A stretch of 64,000 nucleotides of DNA from Impatiens glandulifera. Lineage: Eukaryota > Streptophyta > Magnoliopsida > Ericales > Balsaminaceae. Below are positions 48,749 to 59,300 of this stretch, one piece after another; the stretch's first letter is position 1, and each line of letters starts with the position of its first letter. The stretch is from the NCBI RefSeq assembly GCF_907164915.1, contig NC_061864.1:22168616-22232615 (forward strand), written 5' to 3'. Made by a program: the position numbers and the translations under genes. The notes below the pieces were generated by a model that was given only the letters and a program-made list of their open reading frames with translations, made no database searches and was not told where the DNA came from.

Positions 48749-49626
48749 TTAGATTAAAGAAAGGCCACAAATGACAATGACCAAATAGAAACTGCAATCT
48801 ATGAACAATCCTCTTACAGTCTGATACAAGACAAGACCCATCTCCAAAATCCTCAAAGCACCATCCAAATTTTCATGTTCCTGTGAAACCTTTTTCTTAT
48901 CTTCAACCTCTTCATGTCCTCTCCTTTGTTTCTCCAACAATTGTATCAGAATAATAGTTACATCAATCAGCATTAAGATATAAAGAGGCTTTGAAGCAAT
49001 GGTGCTTCTCGATCTGACCACAACATGACGAGGAAGATTGATGTTGGAGAATACTATAAGAACAGCTATTGCAACAGAAGTGATAACTCGAGTATTCTCA
49101 GATTCTATTATAGATGCATTTATTTCTTTGAATGTAAAACTACCAAAGTAATTCATGCTTGAATGAAGATTCGCATCAATTGATGATTGTTTAGGTACTT
49201 TCTCAGGAGATAGTAATGGTTGATTTTCATCTCTTTCTTCATCTTCTTCAAATGGGTTTCGTTTGGATTTCAGAGTCGTGCCACATTTTCGGAGTTCAGA
49301 TTCCACTTTATTATTATTATTATTACCTAGGGTTTCAAATTTCAATCATATTATTGTTTTCAAATCTCAAAATCATAATAAGAAGATTACGACGTACCTT
49401 GATGGAGATGCGATTGGAATTGTTGTTGTTCGAAGAAGGAAGCAGGGGAGGATTGCGTGTGAGAATGTAAGGATCGGGGAGATGAATATGGAGAATTGGG
49501 AGATAGATTTGAAATTCGGCCGGTGATGAGGGCCAATCGATCGGCTTCTCTACCTAAGATTCTTTTCCGACGAGCTTCTCTTCCGCTTTCCGGCGACATC
49601 GCCTCCTCCGGTGGTTTTGCTTCCAT
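48749..49626 (-). CDS. GET2/CAML-like ER membrane receptor subunit
   Basis: Minus strand. Exon 1 is 49626-49398 and exon 2 is 49326-48749; 268 residues. The cytosolic N-terminus carries REARRKRILGREADRLALITG (16-36), the basic (R/K)-RR-K-(I/L)-L...RL..ITG motif by which GET2/CAML proteins contact the GET3 ATPase that delivers tail-anchored proteins. A polar, variable linker follows. Three hydrophobic segments lie at about 157-172, 190-207 and 250-268, the last at the very C-terminus, matching the three-helix layout of GET2/CAML. Five Asn codons follow the exon junction. Arabidopsis GET2 (At4g32680, from memory) is similar in size and design. The call rests on motif and topology, since the family is poorly conserved elsewhere. 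Confidence 0.8.
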
Positions 49627-51184
49627 TTCTATGGATCTCTATTCTTTCTCAAATCTGATCAGAATGTGGTAAACGGAAGAAAATGGAAGTTCCAATTGAT
49701 CATAATATTCCACGTGTTAACCGATCAATTCAAACAAACAAACAATCAATCAATTGTGATGTCTTTGACTTTTAAAAACAAATATTATTATTTTGGTCAA
49801 TACTTTTATCAATAGAAGAAATGATTTTGTGAAAAAAATATAACGAAAGAATAAAAAAATCAAGAGAGAAATAAAATAAATTAAGCCTAAAATAATAATT
49901 ATAAATTATGAAAAAGTCATGTTCGGAAAATTTAATGGAACGTGTACTAAAAATCAAGTTTATGTGAGTATTTTTTTGTTTTGATGTACGTTTAAGGTAT
50001 TTTTGTTGCCTTGTTTTTATTTTCAAATATTACCAACCATTTTTCTTAAATGGCGGGTTTTTTTTTAGTATGATTTTTCTCTCTCGTACACAAATAATAT
50101 GTTAAGTTAGAATTTTGGTATTAAGTTAAATGCTTCCCCAAAAAAAATTGATTATAGGAGCCAAAAACCATTGAAATTCTATTTTTATGCATAGGAAAAT
50201 GAAACTTCGACCAATATACTATTTATTGACTATAATTCATGAACCTAGTTACCATAGAACCTATAGTGAATATGTATAAAAATTGGACAAACCGTATACA
50301 TTAATTTTTTGTTCTTATATTACATCAAATTAAAATGGACAATGAAATGTTAACTTTTGATAATATTATTTTATTAGATTCAAATTAAAATGTACAATGG
50401 AATTTTAACATTTGATAGCTTATCTACTTATTCACTTTTGGATATAACTTTTATCAATTCAAATTAAAATCATAAAATGTACTATTATTTGGATATTCTT
50501 CTCAATATATTATTTTATCAAACTTAAAATATTTTAATTTTGGTAGCTTCTCTACTTATTCACTTTATAATATATTTATTTATTTATTGTTTCTAATTAT
50601 TTATTTCTCTCCTTAAATTTCTTTAACCATAATCGTGTACTTATCTCAATCTATTAACTATTGGAATATATTTATTGAATACGAGTTGTGTAGTTCTCTA
50701 TGAAGAAATTTAATACTATTTTGAATAATTTAATGAGAGGAATTAGTAACATCATTGCAATAAATACTTAACAAGACACTCTCTTTATTAAATAGTTGTA
50801 GGTTGTACCAAATTGAGAAGCAATAGAAGATGGAATTGAGAATGAAAGAATGAATGATTTGTTACTATATTACTAGTTAGAAAAATGTTATTTTTTCAAA
50901 TTGCGTCGTCACGTCGTTACCTTTAAAATTCCTTCTCCTAATCGTTTCTCAAAAACATAGATTGATGACGAAAAATTGAATTTTGAAAAAAATAAATAAA
51001 TATATAACAAAGTTGATGGATCTCTTTAATATTTCCACAAGAAGTATCTTTATATAAATTGGCATGATACAATTCTTTGAAACTGCCATTGATTTCAGCA
51101 AAGAAGACGAAGAACAACTTTCTGTGCATTTTCTAACTAATCCTTTTGTCTGAATCATCACCAAGAAAAGCTCCAATCGTAACA
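49627..51184. other. Divergent upstream region of GET2-like and MFP1-like genes
   Basis: It holds the promoters of both divergently transcribed genes. The middle (about 49750-50900) is AT-rich, with no supported gene. Two words recur at 50325-50475: tcaaattaaaatg-acaatg and acttattcactttt. Confidence 0.5.
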
Positions 51185-53441
51185 ATGGAGACTTCTTTTC
51201 TTTCTCAATCTTCCTTTTATCACATTCACTTCTCTTCATTATTACGCTCACCATCTTCTTCTTCTTCTTCTTCTTTCAATTATACTTTGCTTTCTGTTTC
51301 CTTCAATCCTCTCCCTACAAATCTATCCAACCGTCACAAGAAAATCTCCATACATCTTTTCCACGACGAAGAAGACTTTGATTCCACCATGCTTATGCGA
51401 TCTTCCATTATTCCACTCTTCAAGTTCAACTCTAAATCGCTTCACCGCTTAACATCAGGTATGTAATTGTAAACCCTATGTATTCGATCCGATCGATTTC
51501 TTCATGAATCTTATCAAATGAATAGATGAAAGTACTGCTTCCGTTCTAATGAATTTGATTTCCTTGTTCATTTTGTTTACAATTGCAGCAGATCATATAA
51601 GAAAAGTAAAGGTAGGATTGGATTTGATTTGATTACATTATCCTAATATGCCGCTTGAAGTATATTATTTCTAAGATAACTGTTTGTTTAAATGCGCAGC
51701 AAATGTTTGGATACGATGCTTTAAATTTAAGCTATTCCTTCCTTTCTATTCTAGTTGGCTTTGGAATACTTGGCTGTATTGCGTTTTACGTTCTATATAC
51801 ATTGACTAGAAAGTTGAGAGATGAGAACAGAGCAATCGTAGAATCTGTAAGAGTTCATTTGAGTTAGTAAACACCTTCAATCTGTATGATAACTGATATA
51901 TGTTGATATTTCAGATGCAAACTGATTTGGATGAAACATATGCTTCCTTAGTTTCCATGGAAATGTATTTCGAGTTAAAGATGCTCAATGAGAAGGATGA
52001 GGAAAAGAAGGAGATCGCAAGAATAGGCAAAGAGAAACTCTATTTGATTGAGAAGATAAGGATGACAAAAACCATGTTAGCAAATCTTGGACGAAAACTG
52101 GCAAGGGAAAAACATTTGGTAGATGATCTTACTTATCAGTTAGAGAATTCTAAGAGTTCAGCCATTAGATTGCATCAAGAGAAGAAGGAATTGCGAGGGA
52201 AGTTGTATAGAGAAGCTTATTACTTTGAAGAACATAGAGAGACCATTATGCAGCTAAGGTTAATGATCAAAGATAAACGGAAAGTTATTTCAGATTGTCA
52301 GGTATTAATCCCTCAAAAGGAGTTCGATCTTGCTGAAATGAATACTTCCATTGAAGAAAAGTTAACCGAATTGAATTGTTGTCATCGAGAAGTGAAGAAA
52401 CAGAAGGAAAAGCTCTTGAGGATCAATTCAGAGATGAAAAAATCAAATTCTTCTTTTACAAACTTGACTGCTGCTCAAATCATTTCTTTATCTTCTGAAA
52501 GAGACAATGCCATCAACCAATTTGACCATATTCAGAATCAATTCAAAGATCTCTTGTCATCCTCCAGAGTAAAAGAAGCTGCCCGCTCTGAGCTCCTTTC
52601 TGTAATTGACTGCGAAATAGTCCATCTCAAAGAACACATAATTCTCGCTTCCAATGAACTGACCAGAAACCAAATTCTACAATCCAATTTAGTCCAAGAA
52701 AGGGACGAACTGAGGAAAAAGATCTACAGAGAAACGGGTATTTCAAAGAATCTGCAATCTCGTCTCCAAACCATTGAGGAATCAAGATGCTCTGCTTTCA
52801 ACATCGTTTCAAAGTTACAACACTCGAAAACTCTACTCGCGAAACTAAAGAAGGAGCTTTTAAATACCCGGGCAGAGTTTGCTTATTCCAAGGAGTCCCT
52901 AGAGAAGGAACTGAACGAGGTGAATTCACATTTGTCTACAACGAAAGCCAAGATTGACAAAACCGGGCTTCAACTAACAGCAACTGCAGAAGTGGTTGAT
53001 TTTCAGGGGAAATTGACGAACATGGGTCAGACAATTGAGGAAGAAAAGAATCGTGGAGAGGTTTTGAAGACGGAAATAAGGGAGTTGGAAAGGAAAACGT
53101 TGGAAGAGAGAAAACCGCGAGAAACAGTTGAGAAACAGTTGGTGGTGGCTAGAAAGGCTTTGGAGGGGATGAAGAAGAACATGTTGTTGCTTACAGAAGA
53201 AGTGCCTTTAGTTAATTTGCGAGTTGATGGGTTGAGAAATGAGATAAAGGAGATAGTTTGTTTGATTGAGGAGGAAAAGGATTTGTGGAATAAAGCTAAG
53301 GTGGAATTGGAGTATGTTAATGGGGTTGTTGATAGGCTTAGGAAGGATGAAAATGAATTGAAGAAAGTAAATGAGATATTGGAAAGGGAATTGTCATATG
53401 CAAAAGGAGAAATATTGCGGGAGAGAAATGATATTAATTAG
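51185..53441 (+). CDS. MFP1-like plastid coiled-coil membrane protein
   Basis: Exons 51185-51458, 51589-51611, 51700-51846 and 51915-53441 give 656 residues. The ATG at 51185 (METSFLSQSSF) is chosen; the frame is open upstream without a better ATG. The first 90 residues are Ser-rich, with basic and few acidic residues, like a chloroplast transit peptide. One hydrophobic span lies at about 113-134, followed by a nearly continuous coiled coil (about 148-650). Stretches such as ELKMLNEKDEEKKEIARIG and LGRKLAREKHLVDDLTYQLE follow the order recalled in MFP1, a thylakoid/nucleoid-associated filament-like protein. MFP1 (At3g16000) lies near TMA7 and PDX1.2 in Arabidopsis, which fits this neighbourhood. 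It is divergent, so a paralogue or fast-evolving orthologue are both possible. Exon 2 is only 23 bases. Confidence 0.72.
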
Positions 53442-54689
53442 AGTCAAATCCTATTCAAAAGGTGAAACAAGTAAACAACCCTTTTTGATCTAGAAAATCA
53501 CTTTACCATAATGTTCTTTGTTTGATTAATCCATTCAAATCAAATATTTTGAATTAAGAGATAAATATCTTGAGTTCCATTTTGCATAAAAAAAAAGAAT
53601 AACATCTTATATTAAAGTTCAAGGGTTAAATTAAAAGTTATGCAATGGGATAGAAATAGTTTCATAACTAAATCAAAATAAATATATAAATAAAATTGAT
53701 GAGAAAATGAGAAATATTCGTTCTATTAGGAAACACTCTTGAGTAGGATGACAATTGAGTGGATCGAAACGGGGTATGTGTTTATCATCCCGGTATCATG
53801 CTAAAGATTTTTTTTAATATCATCTTATTCGATTTTAGGGAATTTAACTATTATATCATCTAAAAAAACATATTTCTTTGATAAAATTATATGTGTTTTT
53901 TAATATTTATTATATTATATTAAAAAAATATATTATTATAAAAAAAAAATTCTTATAATATATAAAAAAAATAAATAAATATATGGTTAATTTTTTTAAG
54001 AAAAATATATAGTTGAATTTATATATTAGTATTCAAGGAAAAAAACAAGTTGAATAAGGGTGTAGACACAAATACTATTCTGCTAATATTTAATTTGGAT
54101 ATTGGAAATTTGTGTGACAAATTATAATTGTGATCATTACTCTTGAGTTACTTTAGTACTTCAGTGTGATGTGAATTTACTTTATTAAAGTTTAAATTTT
54201 TTATTTGATATAAAATAATTTTTATTATTATTTATAAATATATATATATATATATATAAATTATTTTATGAAATATAAGAAAGATTATGGTGTTTTTTTT
54301 ATGTTTTATTTGATATAAAGATTAATTTTTTTGATAAATATAACTTTTTTTTAATAAAAAAAATATAATAACAAATAAGTTTTTCTATAACTTTTTTTAA
54401 GTTAGGCATATTATAATATTCTATTTTAGACATTTTTATACAAATTGAATGATTTTTCTGATTAATATAAATTTTCATGCAATATGTTATTATTACGACG
54501 AATAGAGAGAAATTTTAATAGAGGTTTTTTATTTTTATTTTGAGAACTTTTTAGAAATAAATAAAATTCTTATTTATTATATTTGTTAAATAAAAAGTTT
54601 TATCTAAAATGTAGATAAATATTCTTTTTATTTTTTAGAAAACCAAACAATATTTTTTTTTTAAGTACGTTGTTTAATTAAGATACTAA
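53442..54689. other. Intergenic, AT-rich
   Basis: At 53745-53830 gatgacaattgagtgg and cggggtatg resemble the ends of the element at 58314, so this may be an old fragment. The rest is AT-rich with poly-A and poly-T runs. Confidence 0.4.
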
Positions 54690-55369
54690 TATTCTAACGG
54701 GAAATTTGATTAAATAACCTCAAAGATGAGGTTATTTGATCTGGTGGTGGCTTACTAACTTTTTTGCGCTCGTGTTCTTTTTATTTTTTTTTGGACGATA
54801 TTGTCTTTGTAGCGAAACGCTAAGTCCCTTAGCGTTTCGCTAAGTGGATTAGGGTTAGTATAAATACTCTAATATTTTCATTTTCTTAGTTTTCTTTCTC
54901 TCTCTTCTCCTGTTCTCTCTTTCACGGCGGTCGGCGACGGAGGTTGCAGGCGGCGGTTCAGTTCATATAGATCTATACAGATTTACAAGATCTAACATAA
55001 TCCATTTATGTTTTTATCTATACATATTTACAAGATCTATATAGAACTAACCCTAAATCTATTTTGCATGCAGGTCTCCGATTTTAGGGTTTAGTGTATG
55101 CAGGTCTCCGATTCTAAGGATTTGAAGGTCGAGGAAGATGTTCATTTCAAAATCTAATTCGAGTTATGTTCATGTTTACATTTTCTTCATTTCAAAAATA
55201 TTTTCATATTTCGTTCTGGTTCATATTTGGTCATATTTGTGGATTCTTATTTGTTATTTGGTTCATATTGGTTCATGTTTGAGCATTTCGTTAGGTTATT
55301 ATTTGTTATTGGTTAATATTTGCAGAAAATCTTTGATTAGATCGTATTGGTTTCTGTTTCAGATCTTTT

Positions 55370-55520
55370 TAGCGTTTCGCTAAGTGCTTAGCGTTTCGCT
55401 AAGTGCTTAGCGCTAAATGCATTTCGCTAAATGCATTTCGCTAAGTGCATTTCGCTAAGTGCATTTCGCTAAGTGTATTTCGCTAAGTGTATTTCGCTAA
55501 GTGTATTTCTCTAAGTGCTT
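55370..55520 (+). repeat. Short tandem array in the left MULE arm
   Basis: Units of 14 bases (aagtgcatttcgct) and 19 bases (agcgtttcgctaagtgctt) repeat about ten times. The right arm has its mirror image with about twice as many units. Confidence 0.9.
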
Positions 55521-55619
55521 ATTTATTTTATTTAATAAATAAATAATGTAATGCTTATTTATTTTGCTAATGATGTTTGAAGAATGAATATTGTGCTAAT
55601 TTAAAATATATTTTAAATA

Positions 55620-56022
55620 ATTTGGTGCAAAAATTTAGAAGAGATAAATCTAGGAAGTTATCGTCAAATATTCAAAGAAATTGGTGTAAATGGGGAATAC
55701 TTAGAATGCATGTCAATGTTCACGATAGAACATATACTTAGGTTTATAAGACGATGTCACATGAAATGGGGTGACTTTATAACCCTTTGCAAGGAACTGA
55801 GGCGAATTAAAGGTTGGTCGATTTCTTGTCTTTCATTTACTCTCTCCAAAACTATAATCTTATTAGTTTTAGTTTGTTGATAATAAAAAAATGAACTTTT
55901 TTTCAGTGGCTTGTTTGAAAGGAGAACAAAGAGTACGAAGGCCATGGTGGGCACCTCCTTGTTTGGCGGTTGTTTTCGTCAAGTCTGCGAAGAGTAATCG
56001 GCAAACAAAGTTGTGTCGCTGA
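55620..56022 (+). pseudogene. Gene-like fragment captured in the MULE
   Basis: An open frame with no ATG at its beginning reads GSYRQIFKEIGVNGEYLECM and then HMKWGDFITLCKELRRIK. It reaches a donor at 55813 (aaag|gttggt). A GT-AG intron of 94 bases ends at 55906 (tttttcag|tgg). Joining there keeps the phase and gives VACLKGEQRVRRPWWAPP, then a basic tail ending in TGA at 56020-56022. The spliced frame is about 103 codons. I do not recognise the protein. Retention of an in-phase intron suggests capture at the DNA level from a host gene, as in Pack-MULEs. It lies between, and could be transcribed from, the inward promoters of the arms. Confidence 0.5.
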
Positions 56023-56555
56023 AGCTTGAACCTTAATAGATTTTGCTCTTTTCTATGTATGTAATAATATGTATGTATGTGTGTAATTCTCACTTGTTTC
56101 ATTGCTTTAATCATCTAAAATTTATCTTTTGGTTCTTCAATGGAGAACTTATGTGAATTTCTTTCCTATTTTTATTAGCTTTTTTGGTTTTATGTTTGAT
56201 TTTATCAGTGTTTTCCTATTTTAAATTCATGTATACAACTTTGTAATGAAAGGAGTGCATTATGATCAGAATATATATGATATATCTAACCAATAATAGT
56301 CTACTTTTTTTATATGAATCTTTATTGGACTCTTTCTTATGAATTATTATTTTCATCTTGATTATGATAAATGGGTAAATTTTTTAAAAAATTATGTTTG
56401 TCAAAAATTAAAGTATAAATTAAATTACACTTTAAAGTAATTTTTGCACCAAATTATTTAAAATATATTTTAAATTAGCACAATATTCATCCTTCAAACA
56501 TCATTAGCAAAATAAATAAGCATTACATTACTTATTTATTAATCAAAATAAATAA

Positions 56556-56866
56556 GCACTTAGCGAAACGCTAAGCACTTAGCGAAATGCACTTAGAGAA
56601 ATACACTTAGCGAAATGCACTTAACGAAATACATTTAGCGAAATACACTTAGCGAAATGCACTTAGCGAAATGCACTTAGCGAAATGCACTTAGCGAAAC
56701 ACACTTAGCGAAACACACTTAGCGAAATACACTTAGCGAAATGCACTTAGCGAAATGCACTTAGCGAAATGCACTTAGCGAAACGCTAAGCACTTAGCGA
56801 AACGCTAAGCACTTAGCGAAACGCTAAGCACTTAGCGAAACGCTAAGCACTTAGCGAAACGCTAAG
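56556..56866 (-). repeat. Short tandem array in the right MULE arm
   Basis: About twenty units of 14 bases (gcacttagcgaaat) and 19 bases (gcacttagcgaaacgctaa). It is the mirror of 55370-55520 but about twice as long, showing array growth after the arms formed. The 81-codon frames at 55138 (+) and 56851 (-) are mirror images of each other in the two arms and are not separate genes. Confidence 0.9.
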
Positions 56867-57557
56867 TAGATCTGAAACGGAAACACATACGATCTAATTA
56901 GAGATTTTCTGCAAATATCAACCAATAACAAATAATAACCTAACGAAATGCTCAAACATGAACCAATATGAACCAAATAACAAATAAAAATCCACAAATA
57001 TGACCAAATATGAACCAGAACGAAATATGAAAAGATTTTTGAAATGAAGAAAATGTAAACATGAACATAACTCGAATTAGATTTTGAAATGAACATCTTC
57101 CTCGACCTTAAAATCCTTAGAATCGGAGACCTGCATACACTAAACCCTAGAATCGGAGACCTGCATGCAAAATAGATTTAGGGTTAGTTTTATATAGATC
57201 TTGTAAATATGTATAGATAAAAACATAAATGGATTAGGTTAGATTTTGTAAATCTGTATAGATCTGTATGAACTGAACCGCCGCCTGCAACCTCAGTCGC
57301 CGTCGTCGCCGCCGGCCGCCGTGAAAGAGAGAACAGGAGAAGAGAGAGAAAAAAAAACTAAGGAAATGAAAATATTAGAGTATTTATACTAACCCTAATC
57401 CACTTAGCGAAACGCTAAGGGACTTAGCGTTTCGCTACAAGGACAATATCGTCCAAAAAAAATAAAAAGACAACGAGCGCAAAAAAAATTAGCAAGCCAC
57501 CACCAGATCAAATAACCTCGTCTTTGAGGTTATTTAATCAAATTTCCCTATTCTAAC

Positions 57558-58313
57558 AATTATACATGATTATGCTAGAATATAATTTTTTTTTATTAAA
57601 ATCTTGTTTCTATTACAGACTATTCATTTTATTTATATACAAATTTATTTTAATGAAAATGATTTATAATATAAATAGTCTAATTAAATATTAATCTCGA
57701 ATCTATATTATTTTTATTTAAGTATACAAACTATTATATATATATTGAGTGGTTTAGAGATAATGTCACATATTTTTAATTCAAAAATTTTAAGTTAGAG
57801 TTAAAATCATTGCATCTTACATTAAAAAAAATATATATCGTGAGATTGTAAATATAAATTTAAATAATTTTACTTTATATTTTTAAATATTAAATAACAG
57901 AACATTCAAATCATCCAATTCCCATTTCTCAAATTTGATAAAAAACACTGTGAATGGATTAAATTGCTATCATAAAAGTTGACCTAATTGACCATCTTGA
58001 TTTTAATTTCACTTTTAGTAAATTATATTATTTAGTTTAATTTCAAAATTTTCTATTGTTTCTAGAATTAAAATTAAATTCTTGTAATTTTGTGAATTAT
58101 ATGAACATAATATTTGATTAATTTTGTAAAGAATTGTAAAAAGAATATTTTGATGATTAAAATATTTTGAATATTAATATTTATAAAGAAGTAATTCTAT
58201 TTTAATTAATGTGATTTAAGTTTTTCAATTTTAATTTTAATATATATATATATATAATTATTGAATAAAGAGAGGGATAGTGACGCTGAAATCAATAACT
58301 CCCAAACAAAGAG
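57558..58313. other. Intergenic, AT-rich
   Basis: No supported gene or transposon end was seen between the MULE and the next element. Confidence 0.5.
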
Positions 58314-59066
58314 GGATAACAATGAGTACTCGTATGTCTGATATTCATGGGTACCCGATAGTCATAGTCGGATTTGAGTATTTTAAATCGGATACGGGAT
58401 CAGGGTCGGAATGGGGTATGGGAAAAGGTACCCGGTCGAGTACGGGATCGAGGATGAGTAGTGTGCGAAACCAAAACCTGCCCGATACCCGACTATATAT
58501 AAAAAATAAAATGTTTTTTTAATAAAATTGAATGTGACATTTCAAATATAATCATAAATATTTTGTTCTTAATTATTCATACTCCACTCCAATATTATTT
58601 TATTTATATTTCCAAAAAAATTATTTCTCTCAACATCTTCAACTTTTGTTTAATAATAAAATGCATTTCCCACTCTAATCTCTTTATATTCAATATTAAA
58701 ATTTTTCCTTCAACATTCATTCAATCTTTTTATTCACTTTAGCAACAACAAAATTATATATTTTTTTTTTCAGATGTACAACATAAATATACAGGTAAGT
58801 AATGTTTTTATTTATTTTTTAAACTTTTGATATTACTAATTTTATTATTAATTACAGTTATTTTTTTCTTCTTCAATCTGTACAATCTTTTAAGTTTTTA
58901 TTTAGGTAATGGGACACCAGTTCGGAATTAGGTACCCTACGAATCGGAAATGAGAATATAAATAGAGATACTCATGGGGATCGGGTTTAGAGTCGGGTAG
59001 TAGAATGAAAATCGGATTCTACCCGACAGATAAAGTGTCTGACAAGAAAGGTACCCATTGTCATCC
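58314..59066. mobile_element. Non-autonomous element with ggataacaatgagtac ends
   Basis: The left end ggataacaatgagtac (58314-58329) mirrors the right end gtacccattgtcatcc (59051-59066) at 13 of 16 positions. Next to both ends are stretches crowded with gggtacc, tcggg, tacccg and ggatcggg words; the middle is AT-rich. This is the usual look of plant hAT-type non-autonomous elements. No clear target duplication is visible. The 80- and 87-codon frames in it are repeat sequence. Confidence 0.5.
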
Positions 59067-59077
59067 ATACTAGTAAC

Positions 59078-59300
59078 CCCCACCTGACCGCCGCGTGAAA
59101 AAAATAAAAAACTATGAAAAAAAATTATCATGTAAAAAGTTAGAGAGATAAAAGAATGTTCGAGACCATTCCATGTTCGGGAGTATTCTATCATGAACAT
59201 TCAATGTTCGGGACCATTCTGTCCAGAATATGTCTTTCTCTCTCTAACTTTTTACATGATAAATTTTGTTTCCATGGTGGAAGGTCACCACCCCAACGCC
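59078..59300. mobile_element. Foldback MITE
   Basis: 59125-59148 (ttatcatgtaaaaagttaga...) is the exact 24-base reverse complement of 59239-59262. Inside, gttcg-gaccattc and catgttcggg words are repeated between the arms. Outside, both ends carry similar GC-rich words (ccccacctgaccgccgcg and tcaccaccccaacgccgc). It adjoins the preceding element. No coding capacity. Confidence 0.6.

Larger units (their letters stand above)
54699..57548. mobile_element. Mutator-like element (TIR-MULE), 2850 bp, with 9-bp target duplication
   Basis: The ends are gggaaatttgattaaataac... and its reverse complement. They are flanked by TATTCTAAC at 54690-54698 and again at 57549-57557, a perfect 9-bp target duplication typical of Mutator-like elements. 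The left arm (54699-55635) and right arm (56439-57548) are near-perfect inverted repeats. They differ in length mainly because a short tandem array is larger on the right. Each arm has at its tip an 11-bp hairpin (aaataacctca/tgaggttattt), a TATA box (54859-54866; 57381-57388 on the minus strand), a CT-rich leader-like stretch and a GC-rich segment, all pointing inward. No transposase is encoded, so it is non-autonomous. The centre (55636-56438) holds a gene-like fragment. The near identity of the arms and the perfect target duplication suggest a fairly recent insertion. Confidence 0.9.

Noticed and set aside
49216..49526. Plus-strand frames of 84 and 87 codons
   Set aside because: Antisense to the GET2-like gene and its intron.
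55370..56866. CRISPR-like array from the regularly spaced short repeats
   Set aside because: The units are contiguous, without unique spacers, in a plant transposon; this is a simple tandem array.
55138..57096. Two mirror 81-codon hydrophobic proteins in the MULE arms
   Set aside because: They exist only because the arms are inverted repeats; Phe/Tyr-rich composition, no homology, and they sit in a non-coding leader-like region.
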